Origin: an uncultured Photobacterium sp.
GTDB lineage: Bacteria > Pseudomonadota > Gammaproteobacteria > Enterobacterales > Vibrionaceae
NCBI RefSeq assembly: GCF_947502415.1
Contig: NZ_CANMZV010000004.1
Span: forward strand, 124,001 to 188,000
Length of the DNA: 64,000 nucleotides
Direction of reading: 5' to 3'
Shown: in pieces, positions 15,660 to 24,250 of the stretch
How positions within the stretch are numbered: the first letter of the stretch is position 1
How the letters are laid out: each line of letters opens with the position of its first letter
The notes under the pieces: generated by a model
What the model was told of the DNA's origin: nothing
Database searches by the model: none
The model's input: only the letters and a program-made list of their open reading frames with translations
Made by a program: the position numbers and the translations under genes

Positions 15660-17201
15660 CTATTTCTGAAACTCTTTGAATGCGCGCTCGACCAACCGGT
15701 ATAACCTTGTGATCTGATCACCGAGCGCTGCACTCTTATGCTCTATCCGACGACGGTTTAACTGCGTATTTACCCCATCCGGATAGTTCTCCAGTAAAAA
15801 TTCGACAATGTGTTCAATGTTGTAATCCGGTTGCCCTTCAAGCACGGCAACCGCCATGATCTCATCCGGAATTAATTGCTGACGGTTATATTCCAAAGCA
15901 GCGCGGATCACCTCTGCTTTCGCTGACTTCGGCTGAACAATATCATACGGCGGGGCCCACTCTTCTGTCGGTTTTAACCTGTCAATCTGGTTCACCAGAG
16001 CCAGAATCATCGGTCTTTTCCGCTTTCTGTGTTTTTCATCCTGATAAAAAGTATCCAGCTGTTTTCGTAACTCAACATCCAGCTTTCTAGCCGGTTGGTT
16101 CGCTTTAACAACCCAAAAGATCAAATCACTGTTAGTCATTTGATCTATAAGTAACTCTGCGGTTTTCAGGTTTCCGTCAATGCCGGGAAGATCAACCAAA
16201 TGCACCAAGTCGATCCCATCGAATTCACAACGATGTACTGTTACCTCATCAGTCGAAGGCAACACATGCACCTCTGCCACCATATTTCCCGAAATAGCGT
16301 TTATCAGTGATGACTTACCGGCGCTGACCTGCCCCACCACCGCAATCCACAGCGGCTCAATTTCAACCGCAAACCTTAATTGATCATCAGCTAAAACCTG
16401 ACTTTTGCCGAGTTCACTCTCTCTTGCAGCAAAGCGTCCGCTGTAAAGATCGATAGCTACAGCCACCACTTCCTGTAGCAGTACCCGTTTTAACTGGCCC
16501 TGAACCTCTTCACTTATATCCTCAAAAATCCGCCCGAGGATCTGGCCGCGGGCTTCAGCAATTAATCCGGCGGGCGTCATCGCCCTGAACACCCGGTAAA
16601 TATCGTAAGCCTGTTTAGCAACGCCTATCTTGTCTTTTTGCTCATAGCCCTTAACCAGCGTCCGTAACCGGACTCTCTCAGCAAAAGGTACATGCTCTAA
16701 CAGAAAATGACGGTAACGATGGCTCACCTCTTCCACCATCAATAAAAATTCAGGAGCAGTAAAAGCTAGCTCTTTATCGGCTTTATCAGGAAAATAATAA
16801 CCGGCGGCATCAGCAACAAGCTGAAAGGCATGGGGGCGCATCATCCCCCACTCAGAATTTAACGCCAGCAGAGTCTCAATGCGCAGGTTCAGCTCGTCCC
16901 ACACCTTGTTATCGAAGTCACTCCATTGCCCTGATGGCTTCACCTGATAACCGGGCAAAGCTTCAAGTACCAGCTTTTCTGCTTTTCTCTGCCTGACCAG
17001 ATAAAGATAAGGAATGGATACAATGAGTGAAGAGAGAGCTAACAGCAGCGCAAACCACAACCATCCGCCCAGCTGCACTAAGGTCACCGCGCCTACAATT
17101 GCCAACATCAGAGTTGGTATCACCAGCAAAGCGAGAAACAACGGTACAATGCCGCCGGACAGCTCAGTAAGAAAATTAATCCCGCCGCGTGTTTTTTTCA
17201 T
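15660..17201 (-). CDS. Membrane-anchored GTPase
   Basis: 513 residues from the ATG at 17201, which has a strong AAAGGAG just upstream. The longer frame would need a TTG at 17234. Two adjacent hydrophobic segments near the N-terminus (about 15-65) anchor it in the inner membrane. A long helical region follows, then a G domain: P-loop GQVSAGKSS (about 288-296), G3 DLPG (about 337) and G4 NQID (about 404). The P-loop, G3 and G4 resemble Era/EngA-type GTPases, but the layout is that of bacterial membrane GTPases of unknown role. Its start overlaps the end of the upstream GTPase gene by 26 bases, so the two are translationally coupled. Substrate or partner is unknown. Confidence 0.8.
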   Translation of the reverse strand: MKKTRGGINFLTELSGGIVPLFLALLVIPTLMLAIVGAVTLVQLGGWLWFALLLALSSLIVSIPYLYLVRQRKAEKLVLEALPGYQVKPSGQWSDFDNKVWDELNLRIETLLALNSEWGMMRPHAFQLVADAAGYYFPDKADKELAFTAPEFLLMVEEVSHRYRHFLLEHVPFAERVRLRTLVKGYEQKDKIGVAKQAYDIYRVFRAMTPAGLIAEARGQILGRIFEDISEEVQGQLKRVLLQEVVAVAIDLYSGRFAARESELGKSQVLADDQLRFAVEIEPLWIAVVGQVSAGKSSLINAISGNMVAEVHVLPSTDEVTVHRCEFDGIDLVHLVDLPGIDGNLKTAELLIDQMTNSDLIFWVVKANQPARKLDVELRKQLDTFYQDEKHRKRKRPMILALVNQIDRLKPTEEWAPPYDIVQPKSAKAEVIRAALEYNRQQLIPDEIMAVAVLEGQPDYNIEHIVEFLLENYPDGVNTQLNRRRIEHKSAALGDQITRLYRLVERAFKEFQK

Positions 17202-18288
17202 GTCGCTCCTTTGTATGAGTGAAAGCCTGCTCAAATGCCTGCCTGATATCCTGACTCGACACTGGCTCCTCTTTATTCAGGTGATACAAATACATACATG
17301 CTGCCCGACCAATTCCATAAGTTGAACCAAAACTGATGGCAACCGCTGAGGCACTACCGATGGTCTGGCCATATACAGGAATGATCTTTACCAACTGTCG
17401 CAACCCCAGTTTAGAGGCGTACTGAAAGGCAAAACTGGAACCGAGTAATCCGGTAAATTCACTGAAACGTTGCCAGTTCCATTCAATCCCGTAATGATTT
17501 GCTAAGCTATGAAGCATCTTGCCCTGAATTGCAGGCACAGACACCAACCCGACAACCGGTATCGCATCCGAAGCTCCCGCGATACCTGCATACCAGATCA
17601 CTTCCCGTTTCAACTTGTTGAAATTCGCTTCTTCGCGGTTGTGATGCTCTTCTTCCTCCATCAGCAAAAATAAAATCGGCAGCATCTCCCCCAGCGATGA
17701 TTTAAGGACATCCAATCCAGCCGGTTCCGGCGTATGGGCAAAATCAACCGCTACTGACGGCACCTCCCCTTTCCAGGCGCTTTCAACCTGAGACTGGTTG
17801 TAAGCAATGGCATTTTTCCTTTCATCAGCATTAGCAATCGACATCACACCGGTATGAACAACCAGTACCTGCTTTATCTGACCTGTACCGCGAATTTGCT
17901 CCAACGCCTTAATGATATCGCTCTGCTCCGGCTCTTCGGCTTTCATAACAACCAATAAGGCATGGCTTCGATTCTGACAGGCGGCAATATCTTCCTGGGG
18001 ATCATAGTCAGCTTCAGACAGTCCCCGGGTATCAAGGAAACAAAGCAAAGGGTTGGATTGAGGATAAATGTAGCTCATGGCGGTAGGAGTACAGGGCTGA
18101 AAACCATTACCGATATCAATGACCGTATTACCGGTTAACGACTGAATCAGAGAAGATTTCCCCGCGCCGGTTTTCCCCAGCAACCATAGCGTTGGCAAAT
18201 GAGCCTGCCACTGAGAAACTGCAGGCTCAATATCCGGGCTTTCCGGTGGACTGATGTACTGATAGATCGTCTTGAAAAATTGCTGCAT
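17176..18288 (-). CDS. GTPase with C-terminal DUF697-like membrane domain
   Basis: 370 residues from the ATG at 18288; the longer frame starts at a TTG with no supporting site. The N-terminal G domain has P-loop GKTGAGKSSLIQSL (from about residue 36) and a DTRG G3 motif (about 86). After it, EEEEHHNREEANFNKLKRE leads into a glycine- and alanine-rich C-terminal region with GASDAIPVVGLVSVPAIQ, typical of DUF697 (YcjF-like) proteins that associate with the membrane. It is the first gene of the coupled GTPase pair. Roles in envelope stress or membrane remodelling have been proposed for such families, but none can be assigned here. Confidence 0.8.
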   Translation of the reverse strand: MQQFFKTIYQYISPPESPDIEPAVSQWQAHLPTLWLLGKTGAGKSSLIQSLTGNTVIDIGNGFQPCTPTAMSYIYPQSNPLLCFLDTRGLSEADYDPQEDIAACQNRSHALLVVMKAEEPEQSDIIKALEQIRGTGQIKQVLVVHTGVMSIANADERKNAIAYNQSQVESAWKGEVPSVAVDFAHTPEPAGLDVLKSSLGEMLPILFLLMEEEEHHNREEANFNKLKREVIWYAGIAGASDAIPVVGLVSVPAIQGKMLHSLANHYGIEWNWQRFSEFTGLLGSSFAFQYASKLGLRQLVKIIPVYGQTIGSASAVAISFGSTYGIGRAACMYLYHLNKEEPVSSQDIRQAFEQAFTHTKERHEKNTRRD

Positions 18289-18471
18289 TACCAGTGGCCC
18301 CTTTTGCTCCTGTGCACCAATATACCCACAACTATTTGAACCCCAGGTCAAACAACTGACAATAACACTCTGAATATTAAAGCCGAAATATTAAAGCGGC
18401 TCCCTACCTACTGATCTTATTCGCTGCTCAGTGATCAATTAAGTTCAAAGTTAACCGCTGTTGCCGTCAGT

Positions 18472-19458
18472 TTAGCCGTTCAGGAACAAATCACGCTGCA
18501 GGCTGGCTCCGGGCTGACAGGCGTAATGAGAAAAGTCCGTCATCCCCTGATGCTTGAGAACCTCTTCGTCAATAAAGAAGTTGCCGCTGCATTCTCTGGC
18601 GTCCCGGGTAATAATTTCATAACAGGCATCAGCCATGATTTCCGGGTGGCGAGAACGATCTTTCAACCATTTCCCCTCTTTCATGTTCAGGATCGCTGAT
18701 GTCGCAATTGCCGTTTTAGGCCACAAGGCATTGGCAGCAATATTGTAAGTTTTAAACTCTTCCGAAAAAGTCAGCGCCAGCATCGACATGGCGTATTTTG
18801 ACGTTGTATACGCCCCGTAGTTTTTGAACCACTCAGGCTTAAGGTTGATTGGCGGGGAAAGAGTAAGAATATGCGGATTATCGGACTTTCTCAGGTAAGG
18901 CAGACAAGCCTGAGTTAATAAGTACGTCCCGCGAACATTAATAGAAAAAATCAGATCGAATTTTTTAGCCGGCGTATTTTCTGTATTTTGCAGATTAATA
19001 CAGCTGGCATTATTGATCACAACATCGATTCTTCCTGTCTCCTGACAGACAGCATCGACAGCTTCTTTTATCGCCTCTTCATCACGAATATCTAGTACAA
19101 CTGGAATTGCTTTGCCTTTGCCCACCGCATTAATTTCATCAGCTGCGGTGTAAATGGTGCCGGGGAGCTTCGGATGAGGTTCAGTTGTTTTCGCCGCAAT
19201 GATGACAGTTGCTCCGGCTTCAGCACAACGCTTGGCAATAGCAAAACCGATCCCTCTGGAGCCACCACTGATAAAAACGGTTTTGTTCTCAAGTGCGCTG
19301 TGTTTATCCGTGAGCGGTGGGCTGTTATTCGGTTCATCCGGTTTTACTTTCGACAACCTAAACGTGCCAGTGATCACTTCTAACCGATTAATCAACCTTC
19401 TTGCCTTATCAAAGATGGTTTCCATTGCGACTTTACTCCCTTTGGCCTGAATATCCAT
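18472..19458 (-). CDS. Short-chain dehydrogenase, HSDL2-like
   Basis: NAD(P)-dependent oxidoreductase of the SDR family with 328 residues. The Rossmann motif ISGGSRGIGFAIAKR is preceded by an unusual 50-residue basic leader. NNAS follows the central strand, and the catalytic YxxxK is in YGAYTTSKYAMS. The segment around LSPPINLKPEWF and the order of motifs resemble the eukaryotic HSDL2 protein and its bacterial relatives. The substrate is unknown; lipid or acyl substrates are possible. The start is uncertain: the ATG at 19458 lacks a Shine-Dalgarno, a GTG at 19476 has AAGGAG upstream, and an internal ATG at 19425 follows AAAGGGAG. Confidence 0.8.
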   Translation of the reverse strand: MDIQAKGSKVAMETIFDKARRLINRLEVITGTFRLSKVKPDEPNNSPPLTDKHSALENKTVFISGGSRGIGFAIAKRCAEAGATVIIAAKTTEPHPKLPGTIYTAADEINAVGKGKAIPVVLDIRDEEAIKEAVDAVCQETGRIDVVINNASCINLQNTENTPAKKFDLIFSINVRGTYLLTQACLPYLRKSDNPHILTLSPPINLKPEWFKNYGAYTTSKYAMSMLALTFSEEFKTYNIAANALWPKTAIATSAILNMKEGKWLKDRSRHPEIMADACYEIITRDARECSGNFFIDEEVLKHQGMTDFSHYACQPGASLQRDLFLNG

Positions 19459-19638
19459 TTTTTTACGTCAATCACTTAACGTCACTCCTTCGATTCAGTA
19501 TAGAGCAAATATTCAGATATCTATTATTCGTATCGATCATCCGTATTTACCACACGAGCTAAGCGAATTAACGAAAACCAAACGCAACTAAAGAGACCGG
19601 GCATTACCCGGCCGGATGCACCTATTACACCACGTAGA

Positions 19639-20766
19639 TTACTTCGATGAAGCTTCAGCCTGAGCTTTATCTCCTGCCGGTACCTCTTCCGGTTCAAATT
19701 GCTCCAGCTTAAGCCAGGTATTAAACAGTTCATACCAAATTGCCAAAACAACGGCACCGAGAAACAGACCGATAATTCCGGCGGTAATCATCCCCCCGAT
19801 AGCACCAAACAAAATCACAGGCATCGGTATTGAGACTCCCCGCCCCATTAGCATGGGTTTCAGCACATTATCAGACAAACCGGCCACAAGTACCCACACG
19901 GTAAAAATGGTCGCCGGTGTCGTATCCTGAACTGAAAATACATAGGCAATAACGGGTAATGCCACCAAGGTTACAGGTAACTGAGCAATACCAAAAATAA
20001 ACACAACAAGCGTTAATAACCCTGCCGCAGGTACACCAAAAACGAAAAAAGCCGAACCAACAAGCAAGGACTGAATAAACGCGACACCCACTACCCCGAG
20101 TAAAACACTACGAATAGTGGCAGCAATCAAATTCGCCCACTCTTCACCATGCCTGCCGACAATGCGAACCGACAGATTCTGTACTGCCTTTGACATCGCT
20201 TCAGCATGAGCCATGAATCCGGCTGCAATTAATAGCGAAATAATAAACATAACCAGCGAAGCTAAGCTGCTACCCAGCAAACCGGCAAAAGCACTGACGG
20301 CACCCTTAATCTCCGGCAGGTATTTCTGCATCGCGCTTTCAAGGTTAGACGAGAACAACGCCCAGACTTCATACAGCTTGTCGCCAATCAAAGGAATTTC
20401 AGCCACACGTGGTGTCGGCCCCGGAAGTTTGACATTGCCCTCCTGCAATATCTCGGTCATTCGTGCAACAGCCTCGTATATTGAGCCGGATACAATCACG
20501 AAAGGTGCCACCAGCAAAGTAATTCCCAGCAAAGCCAGAATGGTGGCCGCCAGCCCTCGCTTACCATTAAGAGCCCGCTCCAGCTTCATCGTCAGCGGCA
20601 TCAAAGCTACTGCAATAATTGCGCCCCACAGAACGGGAATAATAAATGGCTTGATAATATCGTAAGTCCAGACAACCAACACAAACAATAAGCCAATCCG
20701 AATCGAGGATTCGACCATATTGTTAACAAAGATCTTGCTTTGATGCTTTTCAAGTTTGTTATCCAT
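19639..20766 (-). CDS. AI-2E family transporter (PerM/YdiK-like permease)
   Basis: Inner-membrane protein of 375 residues with about seven to eight hydrophobic segments and the typical family blocks GRHGEEWANLIAATIRSVLL, VGSAFFVFGVPAAGLL and DNVLKPMLMGRG. The family includes AI-2 exporter TqsA and Na+/H+ or solute permeases, so the substrate is open. I chose the ATG at 20766, which overlaps the channel gene's stop by eight bases and has AGGA upstream; the longer frame starts with GTG. It is the last gene of the six-gene minus-strand run that begins with the FUSC pump. Confidence 0.85.
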   Translation of the reverse strand: MDNKLEKHQSKIFVNNMVESSIRIGLLFVLVVWTYDIIKPFIIPVLWGAIIAVALMPLTMKLERALNGKRGLAATILALLGITLLVAPFVIVSGSIYEAVARMTEILQEGNVKLPGPTPRVAEIPLIGDKLYEVWALFSSNLESAMQKYLPEIKGAVSAFAGLLGSSLASLVMFIISLLIAAGFMAHAEAMSKAVQNLSVRIVGRHGEEWANLIAATIRSVLLGVVGVAFIQSLLVGSAFFVFGVPAAGLLTLVVFIFGIAQLPVTLVALPVIAYVFSVQDTTPATIFTVWVLVAGLSDNVLKPMLMGRGVSIPMPVILFGAIGGMITAGIIGLFLGAVVLAIWYELFNTWLKLEQFEPEEVPAGDKAQAEASSK

Positions 20767-21430
20767 TGTTCTTATCCTGATGACTTTGGCTTGCGCCAAC
20801 CAGACTGGCCACAACAATGGCCATATAGAACACACCCACGATGGCTTCTAAATACACAACCACCTGAGCAACCGGTGAAACAGGGCTGATATCGCCATAC
20901 CCTAATGTTGTCAGGGTGACAAAACTAAAATAGGCGGCATTAGAGAAATTGTCGCCCCAAGGCAACTGAGTCATGCCTGTAAACGCGTCGGGGGAAAATT
21001 CAAGGATCAGCAGGTAAAGAATCGCCCACATCAATCCGAGCAACAAAAACAGCGCCAAAGAGCCGATGACTTTATTGGTATCAATACTGCCCGTCATCAG
21101 AATTTGTCGGAAAATCGAAGCAAAAGTGCCAAGGAAAAAAGTGAAGGTAAGCAGCAGCATCACCACATCTATCTGCTTTATACCCATCAGTTGCCGGCCT
21201 ACAGCCACAACCAGCCAGCAGACAAACAGAGCAATCAGAAATCGATACCACTTTTTGTCAAATCGCAGGCTCACCAGACAGACAATAAAATTCAATACGG
21301 TGACAAACTGCAAAAGCAGATCGAGCAAACCGCTGGTCAATACCTGCTGAAAAGAAGAACTGATCAGCAAAATAATCAATGCTAAAGTCAGATAATAGAA
21401 GTTATTCTTTTCACTGATTTTATTGCCCAT
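20759..21430 (-). CDS. Potassium-channel-like membrane protein
   Basis: 223 residues, almost entirely membrane helices (five or six). A pore loop near the C-terminus is followed by the K+ selectivity filter TLTTLGYGD and then a last helix (VVYLEAIVGVFYMAIVVASL). This is the ion-trans-2 channel layout. There is no RCK or cyclic-nucleotide domain, so gating is unknown. It overlaps the AI-2E permease gene and follows the HlyD gene by 15 bases, so it is probably transcribed with the efflux genes; why a channel belongs there is unclear. Confidence 0.85.
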   Translation of the reverse strand: MGNKISEKNNFYYLTLALIILLISSSFQQVLTSGLLDLLLQFVTVLNFIVCLVSLRFDKKWYRFLIALFVCWLVVAVGRQLMGIKQIDVVMLLLTFTFFLGTFASIFRQILMTGSIDTNKVIGSLALFLLLGLMWAILYLLILEFSPDAFTGMTQLPWGDNFSNAAYFSFVTLTTLGYGDISPVSPVAQVVVYLEAIVGVFYMAIVVASLVGASQSHQDKNNG

Positions 21431-21445
21431 AATCCATCTTCAGCC

Positions 21446-22342
21446 TCACTCACGGTTCTGAGTCTCATCCGCCATCACCATAATGGATGCCGTCAGCCCA
21501 AATCTCAGATCAATGCCGTCCGGCAGATCTTTCAGTGATATCCGCACCGGGATCCGCTGCGCCAGTCGAATCCACTGAAAAACCGGATTCACGTTCGGCA
21601 GCAGATTATAACCAACCGTCCCGTCTTTAGGTGCAATTCCCCAGCCCAGCGAATCAACGACCGCCTCAATCGGCTGTTCCGGATAAGCCATCAGCGTTAC
21701 CTTTGCCACATCGCCGATGCTTATGTTTTCCAGCTGGCTTTCTCGAAAATAACCAAACACCCAGAAACTGTTTACATCAACCAAAGCCAGCAGAGGCTGA
21801 TTCGCCACCGCCTGTGTACCTTCTTTAATATCCAGATTCGAGACATATCCGTCTACTGAGGCATAAACCCGGGTAAACGCCATATTCAGTTTTGCCGCAT
21901 TCAGCTGCTGCTCGGAAACTTTTATTTGCAGCAATGACTCTTCATACGCAATTTGCCGCCGAGTCAGATCTTTGAGCGACACTGCACCTTTATCGCGCGC
22001 CCTGATATCCAGCAGCCGTTCATACTCAATTTTCTTACCGCGGGAGCTAACGACAGCCCGCTCCAGAGAGGCTTCGGCCTGTGACAGTGCGACCTCATAT
22101 GTGCTGTCATCAATCTGGAACAGGAGATCTCCTTTGCGCACAAACTGGTTATCATTCACCGCCACATAAACCACTGGCCCGGAAACCCTTGGGGCAACCT
22201 TGATAACATTAGCCCTGACCTGGCCGTTTCGCGTCCATGGGTTATTAAAATACTCTTCGAATTTCTGATAACCCAGCCATACCGCCCCGCCAATAATCAG
22301 GACATTAAGCGCGATAACGAATAGCTTTTTTATCTTCTTCAT
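21446..22342 (-). CDS. HlyD-family periplasmic adaptor (AaeA/EmrA-like)
   Basis: 298 residues from the ATG at 22342 (a GTG two codons earlier is the alternative). One N-terminal membrane helix (KLFVIALNVLIIGGAVWLG) anchors it. The lipoyl half-motifs are RVSGPVVYVAVNDNQFVRKG and YASVDGYVSNLDIKEGTQ, with a short alpha-hairpin between. It would bridge the FUSC inner-membrane pump and the outer-membrane factor encoded upstream. The pairing of FUSC, DUF1656 and HlyD proteins is that of AaeXAB and fusaric-acid-type exporters of aromatic acids. Confidence 0.9.
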   Translation of the reverse strand: MKKIKKLFVIALNVLIIGGAVWLGYQKFEEYFNNPWTRNGQVRANVIKVAPRVSGPVVYVAVNDNQFVRKGDLLFQIDDSTYEVALSQAEASLERAVVSSRGKKIEYERLLDIRARDKGAVSLKDLTRRQIAYEESLLQIKVSEQQLNAAKLNMAFTRVYASVDGYVSNLDIKEGTQAVANQPLLALVDVNSFWVFGYFRESQLENISIGDVAKVTLMAYPEQPIEAVVDSLGWGIAPKDGTVGYNLLPNVNPVFQWIRLAQRIPVRISLKDLPDGIDLRFGLTASIMVMADETQNRE

Positions 22343-22350
22343 CTTCACAC

Positions 22351-22563
22351 CTAAAACCGCAGGAAAAAGGCATCAATCGCCACCACATAAAACATGGTGA
22401 TGGCCAGAAACATCAACGACGGAAAGGCAATCAGTCGAGACAGCCGGATTTTATTCAGAATCACAACGGTCACCCAGGTCGCAATCACCGCATAAATCAC
22501 CACCAGCAACAACGGCGAAAAATACACATCCCCAATGGCCATCTCATGAGGCATATCCATCAT
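22351..22563 (-). CDS. DUF1656 small inner-membrane protein (AaeX-like)
   Basis: 70 residues with two predicted membrane helices (PLLLVVIYAVIATWVTVVIL and FPSLMFLAITMFYVVAIDAF). DUF1656 proteins are encoded beside FUSC/HlyD exporters; AaeX of E. coli is the best-known member, with no defined activity. The first ATG overlaps the upstream stop (ATGA) and follows GGGAG. A second ATG comes directly after it. Confidence 0.88.
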   Translation of the reverse strand: MMDMPHEMAIGDVYFSPLLLVVIYAVIATWVTVVILNKIRLSRLIAFPSLMFLAITMFYVVAIDAFFLRF

Positions 22564-24242
22564 GGCTCTCCCTGCTCAGCCGGAGGTTCTGATCCGTCTT
22601 CCTTTTCCGTCTCTTCGGTCGAAGCTGCCTTAGGCTTGCCGAAAACCCATGGGGCTGTCACGACGTTATCCGGAGACAATGACGGCAGTACCGGATCATC
22701 CAACATATTTTCCCAGTCTGTTCTGGCTTTCATTTGCTCTGCGACATCTTCCCGTACAAACGGCTTCCCCGTATTGGCTTCCCACCCACCACCTAGAGAC
22801 TTATAAAGTGTAATCACCTGATTGGCGACATTACCTTTAACCTGAGCGTAAGCATCTTCACTTCGGGTCATCTTCTCGACCGAACTGAGCAGGCGTTCAA
22901 ACGTAATTTGGCCATTTTCATACTGAGTCAGAGAGATGTTAAATGCCCGGATAGAAGCACTGACTGAGCTGAATGCCAACTCCTTTTGCAGACTGTTTAG
23001 CTGGTAAGCTTCAAGCGCATTGCTGACTTCCTGAACAGCAAGTAACACCCGTTTGTTGTAGTTAGTCAGGATTTCCTGAAAGACGGCATCCTCAAGGCGG
23101 ACGTTGTTTTCAACCCGACCGTACTGAAACACATTCCAGGAAAAAGCAGGGCCTAATGACAAAGTCAGCGAATCACTAAAACTGAACTCATTACCTGCTG
23201 GCACCGTGCTGTTGATCCCTATGGCCCCGAACAATGAAAACCGTGGATAAAATTCTGCTTCGGCGATACCTATCCGGGCACTTTGTGCATGAGCCTGAAG
23301 CTCTGCCAGCTGTAAATCTGGCCGTCTTAATACCAGCGAGGCATCGACAGTTGTACTGACCAGTGGCGGACGAGGAATAAGGGAGTGACGATCGTAAACA
23401 TCAAACTGCTGCTTCATCTGCTTACGCTCATACTTCTGATCAAAGGCTTTGATTTTGACATCAATCAGTGTTGAGGCCAGCATCGGCTCGATCTCGTCTG
23501 GCAAGGTGCCCAGAAGTACAGCCAGAGCATTTCTTGACTGCATCATGCCAATCCTCAGCGACGGAAGCGCAGATTTGGTGTTATAAAGCTGTGTTTTCGC
23601 CTGCTGCACATCCAGCTCGGTGACGTTTCCGGAAGCAAATTGTGCTTCGGTGATCTCCACCACCCGCTCCTGAATTTCAATATTGCGTTCAGATAACAGT
23701 ACTCTTTCCTGAAAAGTCCGGTAGTTCACATAATTTCTGGCCACTTCAGCCGTAATGCTCACCATAATGTCGTGATAAGACGCAATGGTGGCATAAAGAC
23801 TGGCTTCAGCCGATTCAACACCACGGGCGAATTTTCCCCATACATCCAGCTCCCACCCGGCATCGAAATTCAGTGTGGCATTGTCGAATGTATTTTCATT
23901 TTGGTAGATTTTGGCTAAATTTCCGGAGAAAGTTTGCGCCTGAGGATAATTAAATGAGTCGGCAACACCTAAAGCCGCCCTCGCCTGCAGAATTCTCAGT
24001 CCGGCCGATTCCAGATCCAGGTTTTGTTTCGCAGCCTCTTCGACCAGACGGTTTAAAACCTGATCCTGAAACTGAAGCCACCAGCGAGCGGTTTTCCAAC
24101 TGGTGTCAGTTTCTGTATCTTTATTCCAGCCATTCGGTAATTTGACAGGTTCCACCCCCTCAAACTCCGGCCCCAGTACCGTGCATCCGGTCATCAACAA
24201 TAAAGAGAACAACGCAACAAAAGGCGACCTCACTTTTTGCAC
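22560..24242 (-). CDS. Outer-membrane efflux lipoprotein (NodT/TolC-type factor)
   Basis: Forms the outer-membrane duct of a tripartite exporter. The start is best placed at the GTG at 24242, four bases after AGGGGG, giving a signal peptide with lipobox LLMTGC (Cys20). The longer frame needs a TTG. The 560 residues contain two OEP repeats rich in long helices, with SLRIGMMQSRNALAVLLG and FSLFGAIGINSTVPAG typical of NodT-family factors. The C-terminal 80 residues are an extra acidic, proline-rich tail beyond the usual end of the family. It begins eight bases after the FUSC gene. Confidence 0.9.
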   Translation of the reverse strand: MQKVRSPFVALFSLLLMTGCTVLGPEFEGVEPVKLPNGWNKDTETDTSWKTARWWLQFQDQVLNRLVEEAAKQNLDLESAGLRILQARAALGVADSFNYPQAQTFSGNLAKIYQNENTFDNATLNFDAGWELDVWGKFARGVESAEASLYATIASYHDIMVSITAEVARNYVNYRTFQERVLLSERNIEIQERVVEITEAQFASGNVTELDVQQAKTQLYNTKSALPSLRIGMMQSRNALAVLLGTLPDEIEPMLASTLIDVKIKAFDQKYERKQMKQQFDVYDRHSLIPRPPLVSTTVDASLVLRRPDLQLAELQAHAQSARIGIAEAEFYPRFSLFGAIGINSTVPAGNEFSFSDSLTLSLGPAFSWNVFQYGRVENNVRLEDAVFQEILTNYNKRVLLAVQEVSNALEAYQLNSLQKELAFSSVSASIRAFNISLTQYENGQITFERLLSSVEKMTRSEDAYAQVKGNVANQVITLYKSLGGGWEANTGKPFVREDVAEQMKARTDWENMLDDPVLPSLSPDNVVTAPWVFGKPKAASTEETEKEDGSEPPAEQGEP

Positions 24243-24250
24243 TGTTCCCC

